A stretch of DNA of 64,000 bases, taken from assembly GCF_008123425.1 (NCBI RefSeq), contig NZ_VSSS01000028.1, positions 46,976-110,975 of the forward strand, in the 5' to 3' direction. The stretch comes from Bradyrhizobium rifense (GTDB taxonomy: Bacteria; Pseudomonadota; Alphaproteobacteria; Rhizobiales; Xanthobacteraceae). A model generated the notes under the pieces. The model saw only the letters and a list, made by a program, of their open reading frames with translations. It ran no database searches and was not told the origin of the DNA. A program made the position numbers and the translations under genes. Shown here one piece after another: positions 17,316 through 25,477 of this stretch; the stretch's first letter is position 1, and each line of letters starts with the position of its first letter.

Positions 17316-18176
17316 ATGACCCAGCATAATCACCAGACCGCGCCGACGCAGTTTGTCGAAGCCAACGGCATCCGCTTTGCCTATCGCCGCTTTGGCAAGG
17401 CAGCCGGCGTGCCGCTCGTCTTCAACCAGCATTTCACCGGCACCATGGACCATTGGGATCCGGCAGTGACCGACGGTCTCGCCAAGGACCGCGAAGTGAT
17501 CCTGTTCAACAACGCCGGTGTGTCCAGCTCCTCTGGAGAGGTGCCCACCACGATCGGGAAAATGGGCGCCAATGCGGTGGCGTTCATCAAGGCGCTAAGA
17601 CTGACGAAGGTCGATGTGCTCGGCTTCTCCATCGGCGGCTTTGTCGCGCAGGAAATCGCCCTTCAGGCGTCCGCCCTCGTGAGGCGACTGGTCTTGGTCG
17701 GCACCGGTCCGCGCGGTGGCGAGGGCATGGCCACGCTTACGCCAGAGGCGCAGGAGATCTTCGGCGCCACCTATGACGAGCCCGATCGTCTCTGGCTTCG
17801 TGTGCATTTCACGAAGTCCGAGAAGAGCCAGGCTGCGGGCCGCGAGTTCCTCAAACGCTTCCGGTTACGCGCCGAGCACCGCGATCCCGAGGTCAACGAT
17901 AAGGTCGCACCCGCCCAGATCGAGGCGATCAGCGAATGGGGCGCGCCACGGGAGGAGCCGTTCGAATATCTGAAGGCGATCCGTCAGCCGGCACTGGTCG
18001 TGAACGGCGGCAAGGACGTGATCATCTACTCCGTGAATTCGTTCATCCTGCAGCGGCACCTGCCTGACGCCCAGCTTGTCCTCTATCCCGACGCCAATCA
18101 CGGTTCGCAGTACCAATATCCGAAGCGGTTCGTCCAGCACGTTTCCGCATTCTTGTCCGAAGAGGATGCGCGATGA
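17316..18176 (+). CDS. Alpha/beta hydrolase
   Basis: 286 residues. The oxyanion region reads NQHFTGTMDHWDP and the nucleophile elbow is GFSIGG with Ser105. A late Asp (GGKDVIIY) and His (DANHGSQYQ) complete the likely triad. AAAGGG lies before the ATG. The family covers esterases, C-C hydrolases and haloperoxidase-like enzymes; the substrate cannot be read. It is followed by a flavodoxin-like gene whose start lies 50 bp after its stop, so the two are probably co-transcribed. Confidence 0.88.
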   Translation: MTQHNHQTAPTQFVEANGIRFAYRRFGKAAGVPLVFNQHFTGTMDHWDPAVTDGLAKDREVILFNNAGVSSSSGEVPTTIGKMGANAVAFIKALRLTKVDVLGFSIGGFVAQEIALQASALVRRLVLVGTGPRGGEGMATLTPEAQEIFGATYDEPDRLWLRVHFTKSEKSQAAGREFLKRFRLRAEHRDPEVNDKVAPAQIEAISEWGAPREEPFEYLKAIRQPALVVNGGKDVIIYSVNSFILQRHLPDAQLVLYPDANHGSQYQYPKRFVQHVSAFLSEEDAR

Positions 18177-18225
18177 CGCAGCGCTCGTGCCGCTTGTCAA
18201 ATCTGCCCCCGATCCAAGAGCACCC

Positions 18226-18930
18226 ATGTCAGTTCCAGTGAAAATCGTCGTCGTCTATCACAGCGGATATGGGCACACCGTGAAGATCGCCGAAGCAGTC
18301 GCACGTGGTGCAACGGCCGTCAGTGGCGCGAGCGTGGAACTTGTAACGGCAGAGCAAGCGCCAGCTCGCTGGGAGCTTCTCGATGGTGCAGACGCCATCA
18401 TCATGGGAGCGCCAACCTACATGGGGAGCCTGTCGGCACCATTCAAAGCATTCATGGATGCGACCTCGCACCTTCAATATGCCGAAAAACGCTGGGAGGG
18501 AAAAATCGCTGCTGGCTTCACCAATGGCGCGTCCCGCGGCGGCGACAAGCAGAACTCGCTGGTCCAGCTGATGACATTCGCGGCCCAACACCAAATGCAT
18601 TGGATCAATCTCGGGCTGAACTATGGGAACAATCGCTCCTACACCAACGAGGACATCCTCAACCGCGACAGCTACACGCTCGGGATGGCCGGCCAGGCCG
18701 ACATGGATCTGAGCGGCGATGTTGCTCCTCCGCCCTCCGATCTTCGGACCGCGGAATTCCTCGGCCGCCGAGTGGCCGAGGTCGCGCAGGAGCTGTCGGC
18801 TGGCCGGGCGGCGCTCGGCCGGCGATCTAACCGCGGCGTTTCGGGTGGTGCCGACAATCAGGATCCGGAAGGCCGGGGCGTGATGGCTTCCAAACACAAT
18901 CGAGGCACGACTGGGCGGGTCACGGCCTAA
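18226..18930 (+). CDS. WrbA-like flavodoxin / NAD(P)H:quinone oxidoreductase
   Basis: 234 residues. The N-terminal FMN phosphate loop follows the first strand (VVVYHSGYGHTVKIA), then GAPTYMGSLSAPFKAFMD and FTNGASRGGDKQNS, as in WrbA/NQO proteins. The family core ends near residue 190 (EFLGRRVAEVAQEL). About 40 extra residues rich in Gly, Arg and Asn follow, probably disordered. The ATG at 18226 matches the start of the flavodoxin fold; an in-frame ATG at 18166 overlaps the hydrolase. It probably reduces quinones by two electrons to limit redox cycling. Confidence 0.85.
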   Translation: MSVPVKIVVVYHSGYGHTVKIAEAVARGATAVSGASVELVTAEQAPARWELLDGADAIIMGAPTYMGSLSAPFKAFMDATSHLQYAEKRWEGKIAAGFTNGASRGGDKQNSLVQLMTFAAQHQMHWINLGLNYGNNRSYTNEDILNRDSYTLGMAGQADMDLSGDVAPPPSDLRTAEFLGRRVAEVAQELSAGRAALGRRSNRGVSGGADNQDPEGRGVMASKHNRGTTGRVTA

Positions 18931-18967
18931 GGTTTCGCACGATCCGCTTCCATTCAGGAGACACGTC

Positions 18968-19342
18968 ATGACTGACAGGCCGATAAAGGTTCCAGGGCCC
19001 GATCACCTCATTTCGATCGAGGCAAACCTGTCTCGCGTCGTTGTCAAAGTCGGCGGAAAAGTTATCGCCGACACGGGTGATGCGCTGACGCTTCGCGAAG
19101 CGTCCTATCCGCCGGTTCAATACGTCCCCCGCCGGGATGTCGATATGGCAGCGCTCGCGCGCAGCGAACACACCACCTACTGCCCCTACAAGGGCGACGC
19201 CTCCTACTACAGCATTCCAGCGGGCGGGGATCGTTCACGCAATGCAGTGTGGACTTATGAGACCCCGTTTGAAGCGATGGCGCAAATCAAGGATTACGTC
19301 GCCTTCTATCCAGATCGCGTCGACGAGATCAAGGCGACGTAA
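18968..19342 (+). CDS. DUF427 domain protein
   Basis: 124 residues, start preceded by CAGGAGA. It shows the DUF427 pattern: a beta-rich domain with REASYPPVQYVPRRDVD, a conserved Cys-Pro-Tyr-Lys-Gly segment (TTYCPYKGDASYYS) and the tail VWTYETPF...YVAFYPDRVD. The family is widespread and its biochemical role is not established. It lies between the WrbA-like gene and the PRISE-like reductase, 14 bp before the latter, so all are probably one transcript. Confidence 0.88.
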   Translation: MTDRPIKVPGPDHLISIEANLSRVVVKVGGKVIADTGDALTLREASYPPVQYVPRRDVDMAALARSEHTTYCPYKGDASYYSIPAGGDRSRNAVWTYETPFEAMAQIKDYVAFYPDRVDEIKAT

Positions 19343-19356
19343 GGGAGAGAGTACAG

Positions 19357-20415
19357 ATGCCGACGACAAAGCGCACTGCACTTGTCACAGGTGCCTCCGG
19401 CCTGGCCGGCGGCTACATGCTGGCTCACCTGCTCGAGCAGGGTGGCTGGGATATCGTTGCGGTGTCGCGCCGGAAGCCGCGGATACCCGGCGACTACAGG
19501 CACATCGCCGTGGATCTTCTCGATCCGGCCGACTGCCGGGCCAAGCTCGGTCCGCTCACGAACATCACGCACCTGTTCTATTTGGCCATCACGGAGCGGG
19601 CAGATCCCGCCGAGACGATGTCGGCGAACGCCAACATGTTCTTCAACCTCGTCAAGACCGTCGAGGCTGCGTCACCCGTGCTCGAGCATGTTCATCTCTC
19701 TCAGGGCACCAGGTGGTACGGAAATCACCTCGGTCCCTACAAGACTCCGACCAAGGAAGATGATCCGCGGCACATGCCGCCGAATTTCTATTACGACCAG
19801 CAGGACTTTCTCGAAGAATTCCAGAAAGGAAAGCGCTGGACGTGGTCGGTCGGGCGTCCGCACGCGGTCTGCGGATTCTCCACGGGAGGACCGATGAACC
19901 TGACCCTGGCGATCGCAGTCTATGCGAACGTCTGCAAGGCATTGGGGTTGCCTCTCAGCTTTCCGGGCAAGCCGGGAGCCTATACCGCGCTCTACCAGTG
20001 CACGGACGCCGCTCTTCTGGCAAAGGCCGTCGCGTGGATGGCGACCGATCCGAAATGCGCCAACCAGGCGTTCAACATCACCAATAGCGATCTCATCAGG
20101 TGGCAGAACCTGTGGCCCAGATTCGCGAACTTCTTCGGGATGGAGCTGGCTCCACCACGGCACATCAACCTTGCGCGGTCCATGGCGGACAAGGGACCGA
20201 CCTGGGACAAAATCGTCAAGAAGAACGGATTGCAGAAATTCCGCTTCGAAGAGATTGCGGCCTGGGGCTACCCGGACGGCGTATTCGCTTCCGATTACGA
20301 TATCGTCTCTGATACCAGCAAGGCCCGCCGTTTCGGATTCCACGACCTGGTGGACACCGAGGAAATGTTCTTTCGGATGTTTTCAGACTTTCGGCGTGAG
20401 CGGATCATTCCGTGA
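19357..20415 (+). CDS. PRISE-like SDR (progesterone 5-beta-reductase/iridoid synthase family)
   Basis: 352 residues, extended SDR. The nucleotide motif is VTGASGLAGGYM. The family-typical segment NFYYDQQDFL supplies the catalytic Tyr. The position that carries a catalytic Lys in plant enzymes appears as Arg here (QGTRWYGNHLGPYK, my alignment by eye). PRISE enzymes reduce activated C=C bonds of enones with NADPH. It follows the DUF427 gene by 14 bp with a strong GGGAGAG site. The physiological substrate in bacteria is unknown. A plain epimerase/dehydratase role is less likely given the NFYYD motif. Confidence 0.83.
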   Translation: MPTTKRTALVTGASGLAGGYMLAHLLEQGGWDIVAVSRRKPRIPGDYRHIAVDLLDPADCRAKLGPLTNITHLFYLAITERADPAETMSANANMFFNLVKTVEAASPVLEHVHLSQGTRWYGNHLGPYKTPTKEDDPRHMPPNFYYDQQDFLEEFQKGKRWTWSVGRPHAVCGFSTGGPMNLTLAIAVYANVCKALGLPLSFPGKPGAYTALYQCTDAALLAKAVAWMATDPKCANQAFNITNSDLIRWQNLWPRFANFFGMELAPPRHINLARSMADKGPTWDKIVKKNGLQKFRFEEIAAWGYPDGVFASDYDIVSDTSKARRFGFHDLVDTEEMFFRMFSDFRRERIIP

Positions 20416-20440
20416 CCTGCCAGACCGAGCGGCCAGCCCT

Positions 20441-21346
20441 TTACGAAATGCTTCCGCTTCCACGCGCGATCAGGTCGTCCACTTTGGAGAGAAACACCTT
20501 GAGAAGTGAGGACGTGTTTGCCCTGTTGTAGCCGATCACAAGATCGATCATCGGTGCTTCGCCTTGCAAAGGGCGGCTGACGACCGATGGTGGAAGAAGA
20601 TTTCGGGCATAAAGCGGCAACAAGGCGAGGCCGCGCGTGGATACGATCATTGAGATCGCCATCGAAATATTGTCGACTTCCTGGTCAGGGGTGAGATCGA
20701 TTCCGGTGCGCGCGGCATAATCGTCGATGACAGCCCTGAGAGCCGGTGATGTCGTCTTGGGAACACTGATGAAGGTTTCGCGCGGGATGTCTTGCGGGCG
20801 AATAGCGTCGTGCTTGGCGAGGCGATGATCGCTGGGCAGCAGAACGACGAGGGGCTCTTTGGCCAGAAACTTGAATGCCAGGCCCGGCACCTGGTCTTCC
20901 CGCCGGAGAAAGGCCACATCGAGTTTGCCCTGAAGCAGCCCCCTTGCGAGGTCGGGCGATAGCTGACTGTGCACGATGACTTCAATGTTGGATTGATCGT
21001 CGCGGAGAATCCTCAGGGCTTCGGGAAGCCACGTCACCTCGTGCCCGGTCAGAAATCCAAGAACGAAAGACGGCTTGGCGACCTGTGCCGCCCGCCGCGC
21101 CGCTTCGCCGGCGACCTCGACCTGCGCCAGCGCCAGGCGCGCGTGATCGAGAAAGGCGCGGCCCGCCGGGGTCAGTTCGATTCCACGCGAATTGCGTATC
21201 AGTAATTGGGCGCCGACCTCCAACTCGAGATCACGGATCTGCCGGCTCAGGGACGGCTGAGCGGTGTGAAGCCGCCGCTCGGCCGCCAGCGTGAGGCTTC
21301 CTTCCTCAGCCACCGCAATGAAATAGCGCAGATGACGCAGCTCCAT
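20441..21346 (-). CDS. LysR-family regulator, BenM/CatM-like
   Basis: 301 residues. The helix-turn-helix reads SLTLAAERRLHTAQPSLSRQ, close to the BenM/CatM/CbnR subgroup. The effector domain (about 90-290) follows. It converges with the PRISE-like gene (25 bp between stops) and is divergent from SDR copy 2 and the MFS gene. An ATAC-N7-GTAT dyad, the classical BenM/CatM half-site arrangement, lies directly before its start codon. It is therefore likely to regulate itself and the 21529-23625 pair in response to a small acid or aromatic inducer. Confidence 0.9.
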   Translation of the reverse strand: MELRHLRYFIAVAEEGSLTLAAERRLHTAQPSLSRQIRDLELEVGAQLLIRNSRGIELTPAGRAFLDHARLALAQVEVAGEAARRAAQVAKPSFVLGFLTGHEVTWLPEALRILRDDQSNIEVIVHSQLSPDLARGLLQGKLDVAFLRREDQVPGLAFKFLAKEPLVVLLPSDHRLAKHDAIRPQDIPRETFISVPKTTSPALRAVIDDYAARTGIDLTPDQEVDNISMAISMIVSTRGLALLPLYARNLLPPSVVSRPLQGEAPMIDLVIGYNRANTSSLLKVFLSKVDDLIARGSGSIS

Positions 21347-21353
21347 GCTCTGT

Positions 21354-21372
21354 CCATACCTTTAGAGTATGG
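21354..21372. promoter_or_regulatory. Candidate LysR binding site CCATAC-N7-GTATGG
   Basis: Perfect 6-bp arms (21354-21359 and 21367-21372) with a 7-base spacer contain ATAC-N7-GTAT, the known recognition pattern of BenM/CatM-type LysR proteins. It is 8 bp upstream of the divergent LysR gene, fitting autoregulation, and about 155 bp upstream of the SDR start. Confidence 0.62.
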
Positions 21373-21528
21373 GATGGACCCTACAAAGTCTTTCTCCTTT
21401 CCGCCATGGGCACCTAGATCACTTGTACTGAAGGTATCTGGAACGCGACGCCCGACTGGGCTCTCAGGGGGTAAACCTGCCAAGAAAGGCTTTCCAGCAA
21501 TACCGTGCGATCCTACAGGAGAAGCTCC

Positions 21529-22275
21529 ATGACCACCTCCGTTGTCCTGATCACCGGCGCCTTGGCCGGTATTGGCCGTGCCACCGCCCTGGCCTTCGCG
21601 CAGGAGGGCGCCCGGATTGTCGTCTCCGGCCGCCGCGATGAGGCGGGACATGCCCTGACCCAGGAACTCCGCAGCCTCGGCGTGGAAGCCGAATTCATTC
21701 GCACGGACGTTCGCCACGAAGACGAAGTCCGCAACTTGATCGACAGGACCGTGACACGGTTCGGTCGACTCGATGTGGCCGTCAACAACGCCGGCACTGA
21801 AGGCAAGCCCGGTCCGGTGACGGAACAGACCGCCGAAAGCTACGCGGCCACTTTCGACACCAACGTGCTCGGTGTGCTGCTCAGCATGAAGCATGAAATG
21901 CGCGTGATGCAGGCGCAGGGCAGCGGCAGCATCGTGAACCTCTCGTCGACCATGGGACATCGCGGCGCGCCGGGTGCATCGATCTACACCGCCAGCAAGC
22001 ACGCGGTCGAAGGGCTGACGAAATCCGCGGCGCTCGAAGGTGCGGCATCGGGCATTCGCGTCAATGCGGTCGCGCCCGGGCCCGTTGAAACGGAAATGCT
22101 GGACCGGTTCACCGGCACGCCCGAGAGAAAAGCCGGACTGGTCGCGGGAGTGCCTCTCAAGCGTGTCGGCACCCCTACGGAGATCGCCGATGCCATCGTG
22201 TTCGTCGCTTCCGCCAAGGCGTCGTTCATCACCGGCCAGATCATCGCCGTGAATGGCGGCAAAACCGCTTCGTAA
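21529..22275 (+). CDS. Short-chain dehydrogenase/reductase (SDR), copy 2
   Basis: 248 residues, same length as copy 1 at 16422. It has GALAGIGRATA as cofactor motif, NNAGTEG, catalytic Ser in NLSSTMG and Tyr-Lys in YTASKHA. The ATG at 21529 follows AGGAGAAG; a start 8 codons earlier is possible but lacks a site. It is divergent from the LysR regulator and 39 bp before an MFS gene, so SDR and carrier probably form an operon for uptake and oxidation of, or protection from, one compound. Substrate unknown. Confidence 0.9.
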   Translation: MTTSVVLITGALAGIGRATALAFAQEGARIVVSGRRDEAGHALTQELRSLGVEAEFIRTDVRHEDEVRNLIDRTVTRFGRLDVAVNNAGTEGKPGPVTEQTAESYAATFDTNVLGVLLSMKHEMRVMQAQGSGSIVNLSSTMGHRGAPGASIYTASKHAVEGLTKSAALEGAASGIRVNAVAPGPVETEMLDRFTGTPERKAGLVAGVPLKRVGTPTEIADAIVFVASAKASFITGQIIAVNGGKTAS

Positions 22276-22314
22276 ACTTCCAGAGACCTTGTGGAATTTG
22301 CGAGGACGACAGCG

Positions 22315-23625
22315 ATGATCAAGGCAGCGCCTGCGTCCGTTCGCGGTAACGTGGCGGACCGGACCCAGCCTTCGGTGGCAGGGCGGTTCACCCTGGGGCG
22401 TCGCGCGAGTCTGCTGGTTTCGGCTGGGGTGGTGGGTCATACGCTCTGGACAAGTGCGGCGCCGGCGCTGACCTACGGGCTTTATGCCGAGCAGTGGCAT
22501 CTCACCCATACGATGACGGCGGCCATCTTCGCCATCTATCCGATGACCGTCGTCGTCATGCTGGTCGGCTTCGGCGGCATTTCCGACCAGATTGGCCGCC
22601 GCGCGACGATGTTGTCGGGCCTCTTTGCTTCTCTTGTCGGTGCGCTATTGTTTGCCGTCGCGCCTAACGTGTGGTGGGTATTCGCGGGGCGTGCCCTGAT
22701 GGGCATCGGCGTCGGCCTGGCGGCGAGCCCGTCGACCGCCGCTATCCTGGAGTTCACGAGCCCGGAGCACGCGAAGAGCGCCGCCTCGCTCACGATGGGG
22801 GCGCAGGCCATCGGCTTCGTTGCTGCTCTGCTGCTCGGCGGCGCCTTGACGCAATACGGGCCATGGCCGACGCGCCTTTGCTTCTGGGTACTTGCCCTTT
22901 TTCTCATCGTTCTTCTGATCGGGACGTGGTTCTTGCCCCGCCACACACCCGGCGATACGGGCGGTGACCGGCGCTCGTGGATGCCATCCGTTCCAAAGCA
23001 TCTACGTCGGGCTTTTGCGGTGTCATCGACCGCCATCGTGGCGGCCTATACGTTCGGCGTTTTGGTTCTCTCGCTCGGCGGCCAAGTTGAGCACGACCTC
23101 ATCGGTTCACCCAACGCCTTTCTCAACAGCGCCGTTCTTTCATTGTTTCCCATCGTGATGGGAACGACCGGGATCATCGCCCGGACTCTCTCGCCGCGGG
23201 CGGCGCTGATCGTCGGCGCGCTGATCTCGTGTTCGGGCATGGCGCTGCTCGTCCTGGCGGTCAGCCTGCGGGATCTGGTCACCTATTTGCTGGCGACCTC
23301 CGCCGCGGGAGGGGCCTACAGCCTGTTGTTTGTCGGCGGCCTGCAACTGATCAGCGCGGTGGCTCCCAAGCGTAACCGCGGCGGCATACTCTCCGCCCTC
23401 TATCTCCTGGGTTATCTGTCGATGGGCGCGCTCGCCCTCGTTCTGGGCGCTATTGCGACGGCGAGGGGGCTCAGTCTCGCCGTCGATATCGGTGCGGCAG
23501 CGATCATCCTGTTGAACGTTGTCACGCTTGCGCTCGCAACGTCGACGCCCACCATACCTCCATCACCACCCGACCCGCATCCATGTGAGGACCACGCGAA
23601 CGATCGTGCGTCGTACTTTGAGTGA
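22315..23625 (+). CDS. MFS transporter
   Basis: 436 residues with about 12 hydrophobic segments. Motif A appears as GGISDQIGRRATML and there is a helix-4-like GRALMGIGVGLAASPSTAA. The ATG at 22315 follows GAGGA at 8 bases; a GTG at 22291 is an alternative. It follows SDR copy 2 at close spacing under the presumed control of the LysR gene. Direction of transport and substrate cannot be told from the sequence. Confidence 0.86.
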   Translation: MIKAAPASVRGNVADRTQPSVAGRFTLGRRASLLVSAGVVGHTLWTSAAPALTYGLYAEQWHLTHTMTAAIFAIYPMTVVVMLVGFGGISDQIGRRATMLSGLFASLVGALLFAVAPNVWWVFAGRALMGIGVGLAASPSTAAILEFTSPEHAKSAASLTMGAQAIGFVAALLLGGALTQYGPWPTRLCFWVLALFLIVLLIGTWFLPRHTPGDTGGDRRSWMPSVPKHLRRAFAVSSTAIVAAYTFGVLVLSLGGQVEHDLIGSPNAFLNSAVLSLFPIVMGTTGIIARTLSPRAALIVGALISCSGMALLVLAVSLRDLVTYLLATSAAGGAYSLLFVGGLQLISAVAPKRNRGGILSALYLLGYLSMGALALVLGAIATARGLSLAVDIGAAAIILLNVVTLALATSTPTIPPSPPDPHPCEDHANDRASYFE

Positions 23626-23961
23626 TGTCGAAGTAACTTTCGTTGCAGCTCCCCGATTTGAATCTACCGTTCGACAAGCTTCTGAGTTGGGCAGAGGCGC
23701 CTTTGTCGAATTTCGGTAGGGTGGCGCTACAGTCGACGTGTTCGGGTTGGCGCCCACGCCATCGTTCTTGCGGCCATCTGCTCAATTCCCTCGTTCGGAA
23801 TAGCGGAATTCGCCGTTTCCTCAGATACCAACAAAAATGCCAACAAACCGGACAGCTGCAGTGAATTTTCACGCGTGTTTTCAGCGCGCCGCGAAAATTT
23901 TCCTGATAATGTGGAATCAAACCAATAGTGTAAGCTATTGTTATTATTGATATTTTTGGCT
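23626..23961. other. AT-richer intergenic stretch before tRNA-Leu
   Basis: About 335 bases between the MFS gene and the 3' end of the tRNA. Base composition turns AT-rich towards the tRNA (23870-23960). Only short frames without recognisable domains are seen. No integrase, direct repeat of the tRNA end or terminator was recognised. Confidence 0.4.
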
Positions 23962-24046
23962 TGGTGCCCCTGGCCGGAATCGAACCAGCACTCCTTGCGG
24001 AACTCGATTTTGAGTCGAGCGCGTCTACCAGTTCCGCCACAGGGGC
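23962..24046 (-). tRNA. tRNA-Leu (anticodon CAA), CCA encoded
   Basis: 85 bases on the minus strand. The 7-bp acceptor stem pairs GCCCCTG (24046-24040) with CAGGGGC (23972-23966), then discriminator A and an encoded CCA (23964-23962). The anticodon stem is CTCGA/TCGAG with the loop CTCAAAA, giving anticodon CAA for codon UUG. A long variable arm and the TTCGATTC T-loop are present, as expected for a class II leucine tRNA. Confidence 0.95.
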
Positions 24047-24202
24047 CCTCGGTCGGTCCCGGGAAGGAGCCTCGCGAAGCCGGCGGACTATAGCCATGGA
24101 AAAAGCGGGGTCAACCCGCGCCAAAGTGATCCCGGGCGTTCTCGACAGGGGCTTGGGCGGGGGTTAGAGCCTTGAAGCCAAGCCTGATCCGGAGAGGCCG
24201 CC

Positions 24203-24745
24203 GTGACGACCCAGAGTGCTGCAATACCTGCATTTCGATCGGCCGCGAGTAGCCCTGCGCTGACCGCCTCGCTGGCCGTCACCCTGATCGCGGCGGCGAC
24301 GATTGCGGGCGCCTGGTTCTTCCAGCTCGTGCTGGAAATCCTGCCCTGTCCGCTCTGCCTCGAGCAGCGCTATGCCTATTATCTCGCGATCCCGCTCGGT
24401 GCGCTCACGGTTCTTGCGGCGCGGAGCGGCGCGCCGCGACCGCTGCTGCTGGCCGGGCTCGCGATCCTCGCGCTGGCGGCGCTCGCCAATGCCGGCCTCG
24501 GCACCTACCATTCGGGCGTCGAATGGGGGTTCTGGAAGGGGCCGACCGATTGCTCTGGGCCGGTCGTCAATCTCGGTAGCGCCGGCGATCTGCTGTCGCG
24601 GCTCGACACCGTCAAGGTGGTGCGCTGCGACGAGGTGCAGTGGCGCTTCCTCGGCCTGTCGCTGGCCGGCTACAATGTGCTGATCTCGCTGCTGATGGCA
24701 GGGATCGCCGCCTGGGGCTTTGTGCGGACGGCGCAGCGCGCGTAG
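24203..24745 (+). CDS. dsbB: DsbB-family disulfide bond formation protein
   Basis: 180 residues, inner membrane, four predicted helices. The first redox pair is in LPCPLCLEQR (CPLC). The second pair is in the periplasmic loop (TDCSG and VVRCDEV). DsbB re-oxidises DsbA and passes electrons to quinone. Start is a GTG with GGAGAGG about 6 bases before it. Rhizobial DsbB-like proteins are often short like this one. It stands alone, convergent with the Liv transporter gene whose end abuts it at 24746. Confidence 0.92.
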   Translation: MTTQSAAIPAFRSAASSPALTASLAVTLIAAATIAGAWFFQLVLEILPCPLCLEQRYAYYLAIPLGALTVLAARSGAPRPLLLAGLAILALAALANAGLGTYHSGVEWGFWKGPTDCSGPVVNLGSAGDLLSRLDTVKVVRCDEVQWRFLGLSLAGYNVLISLLMAGIAAWGFVRTAQRA

Positions 24746-25477
24746 TTAGATTACGCTCCCGCCTTCGTGCTGGAAGCCGAGATAGCTGGCCGCCACCGCC
24801 TCGTTCGCCGCGATATCGCTGGCCTTGCCGCTGAGCACGAACTCGCCGAGCTCCATCACATAGGCCTGATCGGCGATCTTCAGCGCGGCCTGCGCGTTCT
24901 GCTCAACCAGCAGCACGGAGACGCCGCTGGCGCGCAGCTCGGTGATGATGCGGAAAATATCGGCGACGATGATCGGCGCAAGGCCGAGGCTCGGCTCGTC
25001 CAGCATCAGGAGTTTCGGCGCGCCCATCAGCGCGCGGCCCATCGCGAGCATCTGTTGTTCGCCGCCGGAGAGCGTGCCGGCGAGCTGCTTGCGCCGCTCC
25101 TTCAGCCGCGGAAACAGCGTATAGACCTGCTCCATCGAGGCCTTTGCCTTGCTTCTCTCGATGCGGAAAGCGCCGAGCTCAAGATTGTCCTCGACATTCA
25201 TGGTCACGAACAATTCGCGGTGCTCGGGCACGAGGCCGAGCCCCATCGCGACGCGGTCCTCGATGTCGAGCCGGGCGAGGTCCTGGCCGGCAAAGGCGAC
25301 ACGGCCCTTCAACGGCAGGATGCCCATGATGGCCGACAGCAGCGTGGTCTTGCCGGCGCCGTTGGCGCCGACGATGGTGACGATCTGGTTCTCGCCGACG
25401 TCGAGCCCAACCGAACGCACGGCTTCGACCTTGCCGTAGGCGACATGCGCATCGGTGACGGACAACAGCGCGCTCAT
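24746..25477 (-). CDS. Branched-chain amino acid-type ABC transporter ATPase (LivF-like)
   Basis: 243 residues. Walker A is GANGAGKTT, signature LSGGEQQMLAMGRAL, Walker B LLMLDEPSLGLAP, H-loop replaced by the Liv-type LLVEQNAQ. It overlaps the upstream fused permease-ATPase by 4 bp (ATGA). It is the second ATPase of a HAAT-family importer. No binding protein is encoded in this cluster, so the ligand is open; the divergent MarR gene hints at an aromatic or organic acid. Confidence 0.93.
   Translation of the reverse strand: MSALLSVTDAHVAYGKVEAVRSVGLDVGENQIVTIVGANGAGKTTLLSAIMGILPLKGRVAFAGQDLARLDIEDRVAMGLGLVPEHRELFVTMNVEDNLELGAFRIERSKAKASMEQVYTLFPRLKERRKQLAGTLSGGEQQMLAMGRALMGAPKLLMLDEPSLGLAPIIVADIFRIITELRASGVSVLLVEQNAQAALKIADQAYVMELGEFVLSGKASDIAANEAVAASYLGFQHEGGSVI

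Noticed and set aside
23626..24046. Integration site of a genomic island at tRNA-Leu
   Set aside because: The left side looks accessory, but I found no integrase and no direct repeat of the tRNA 3' end in the window.
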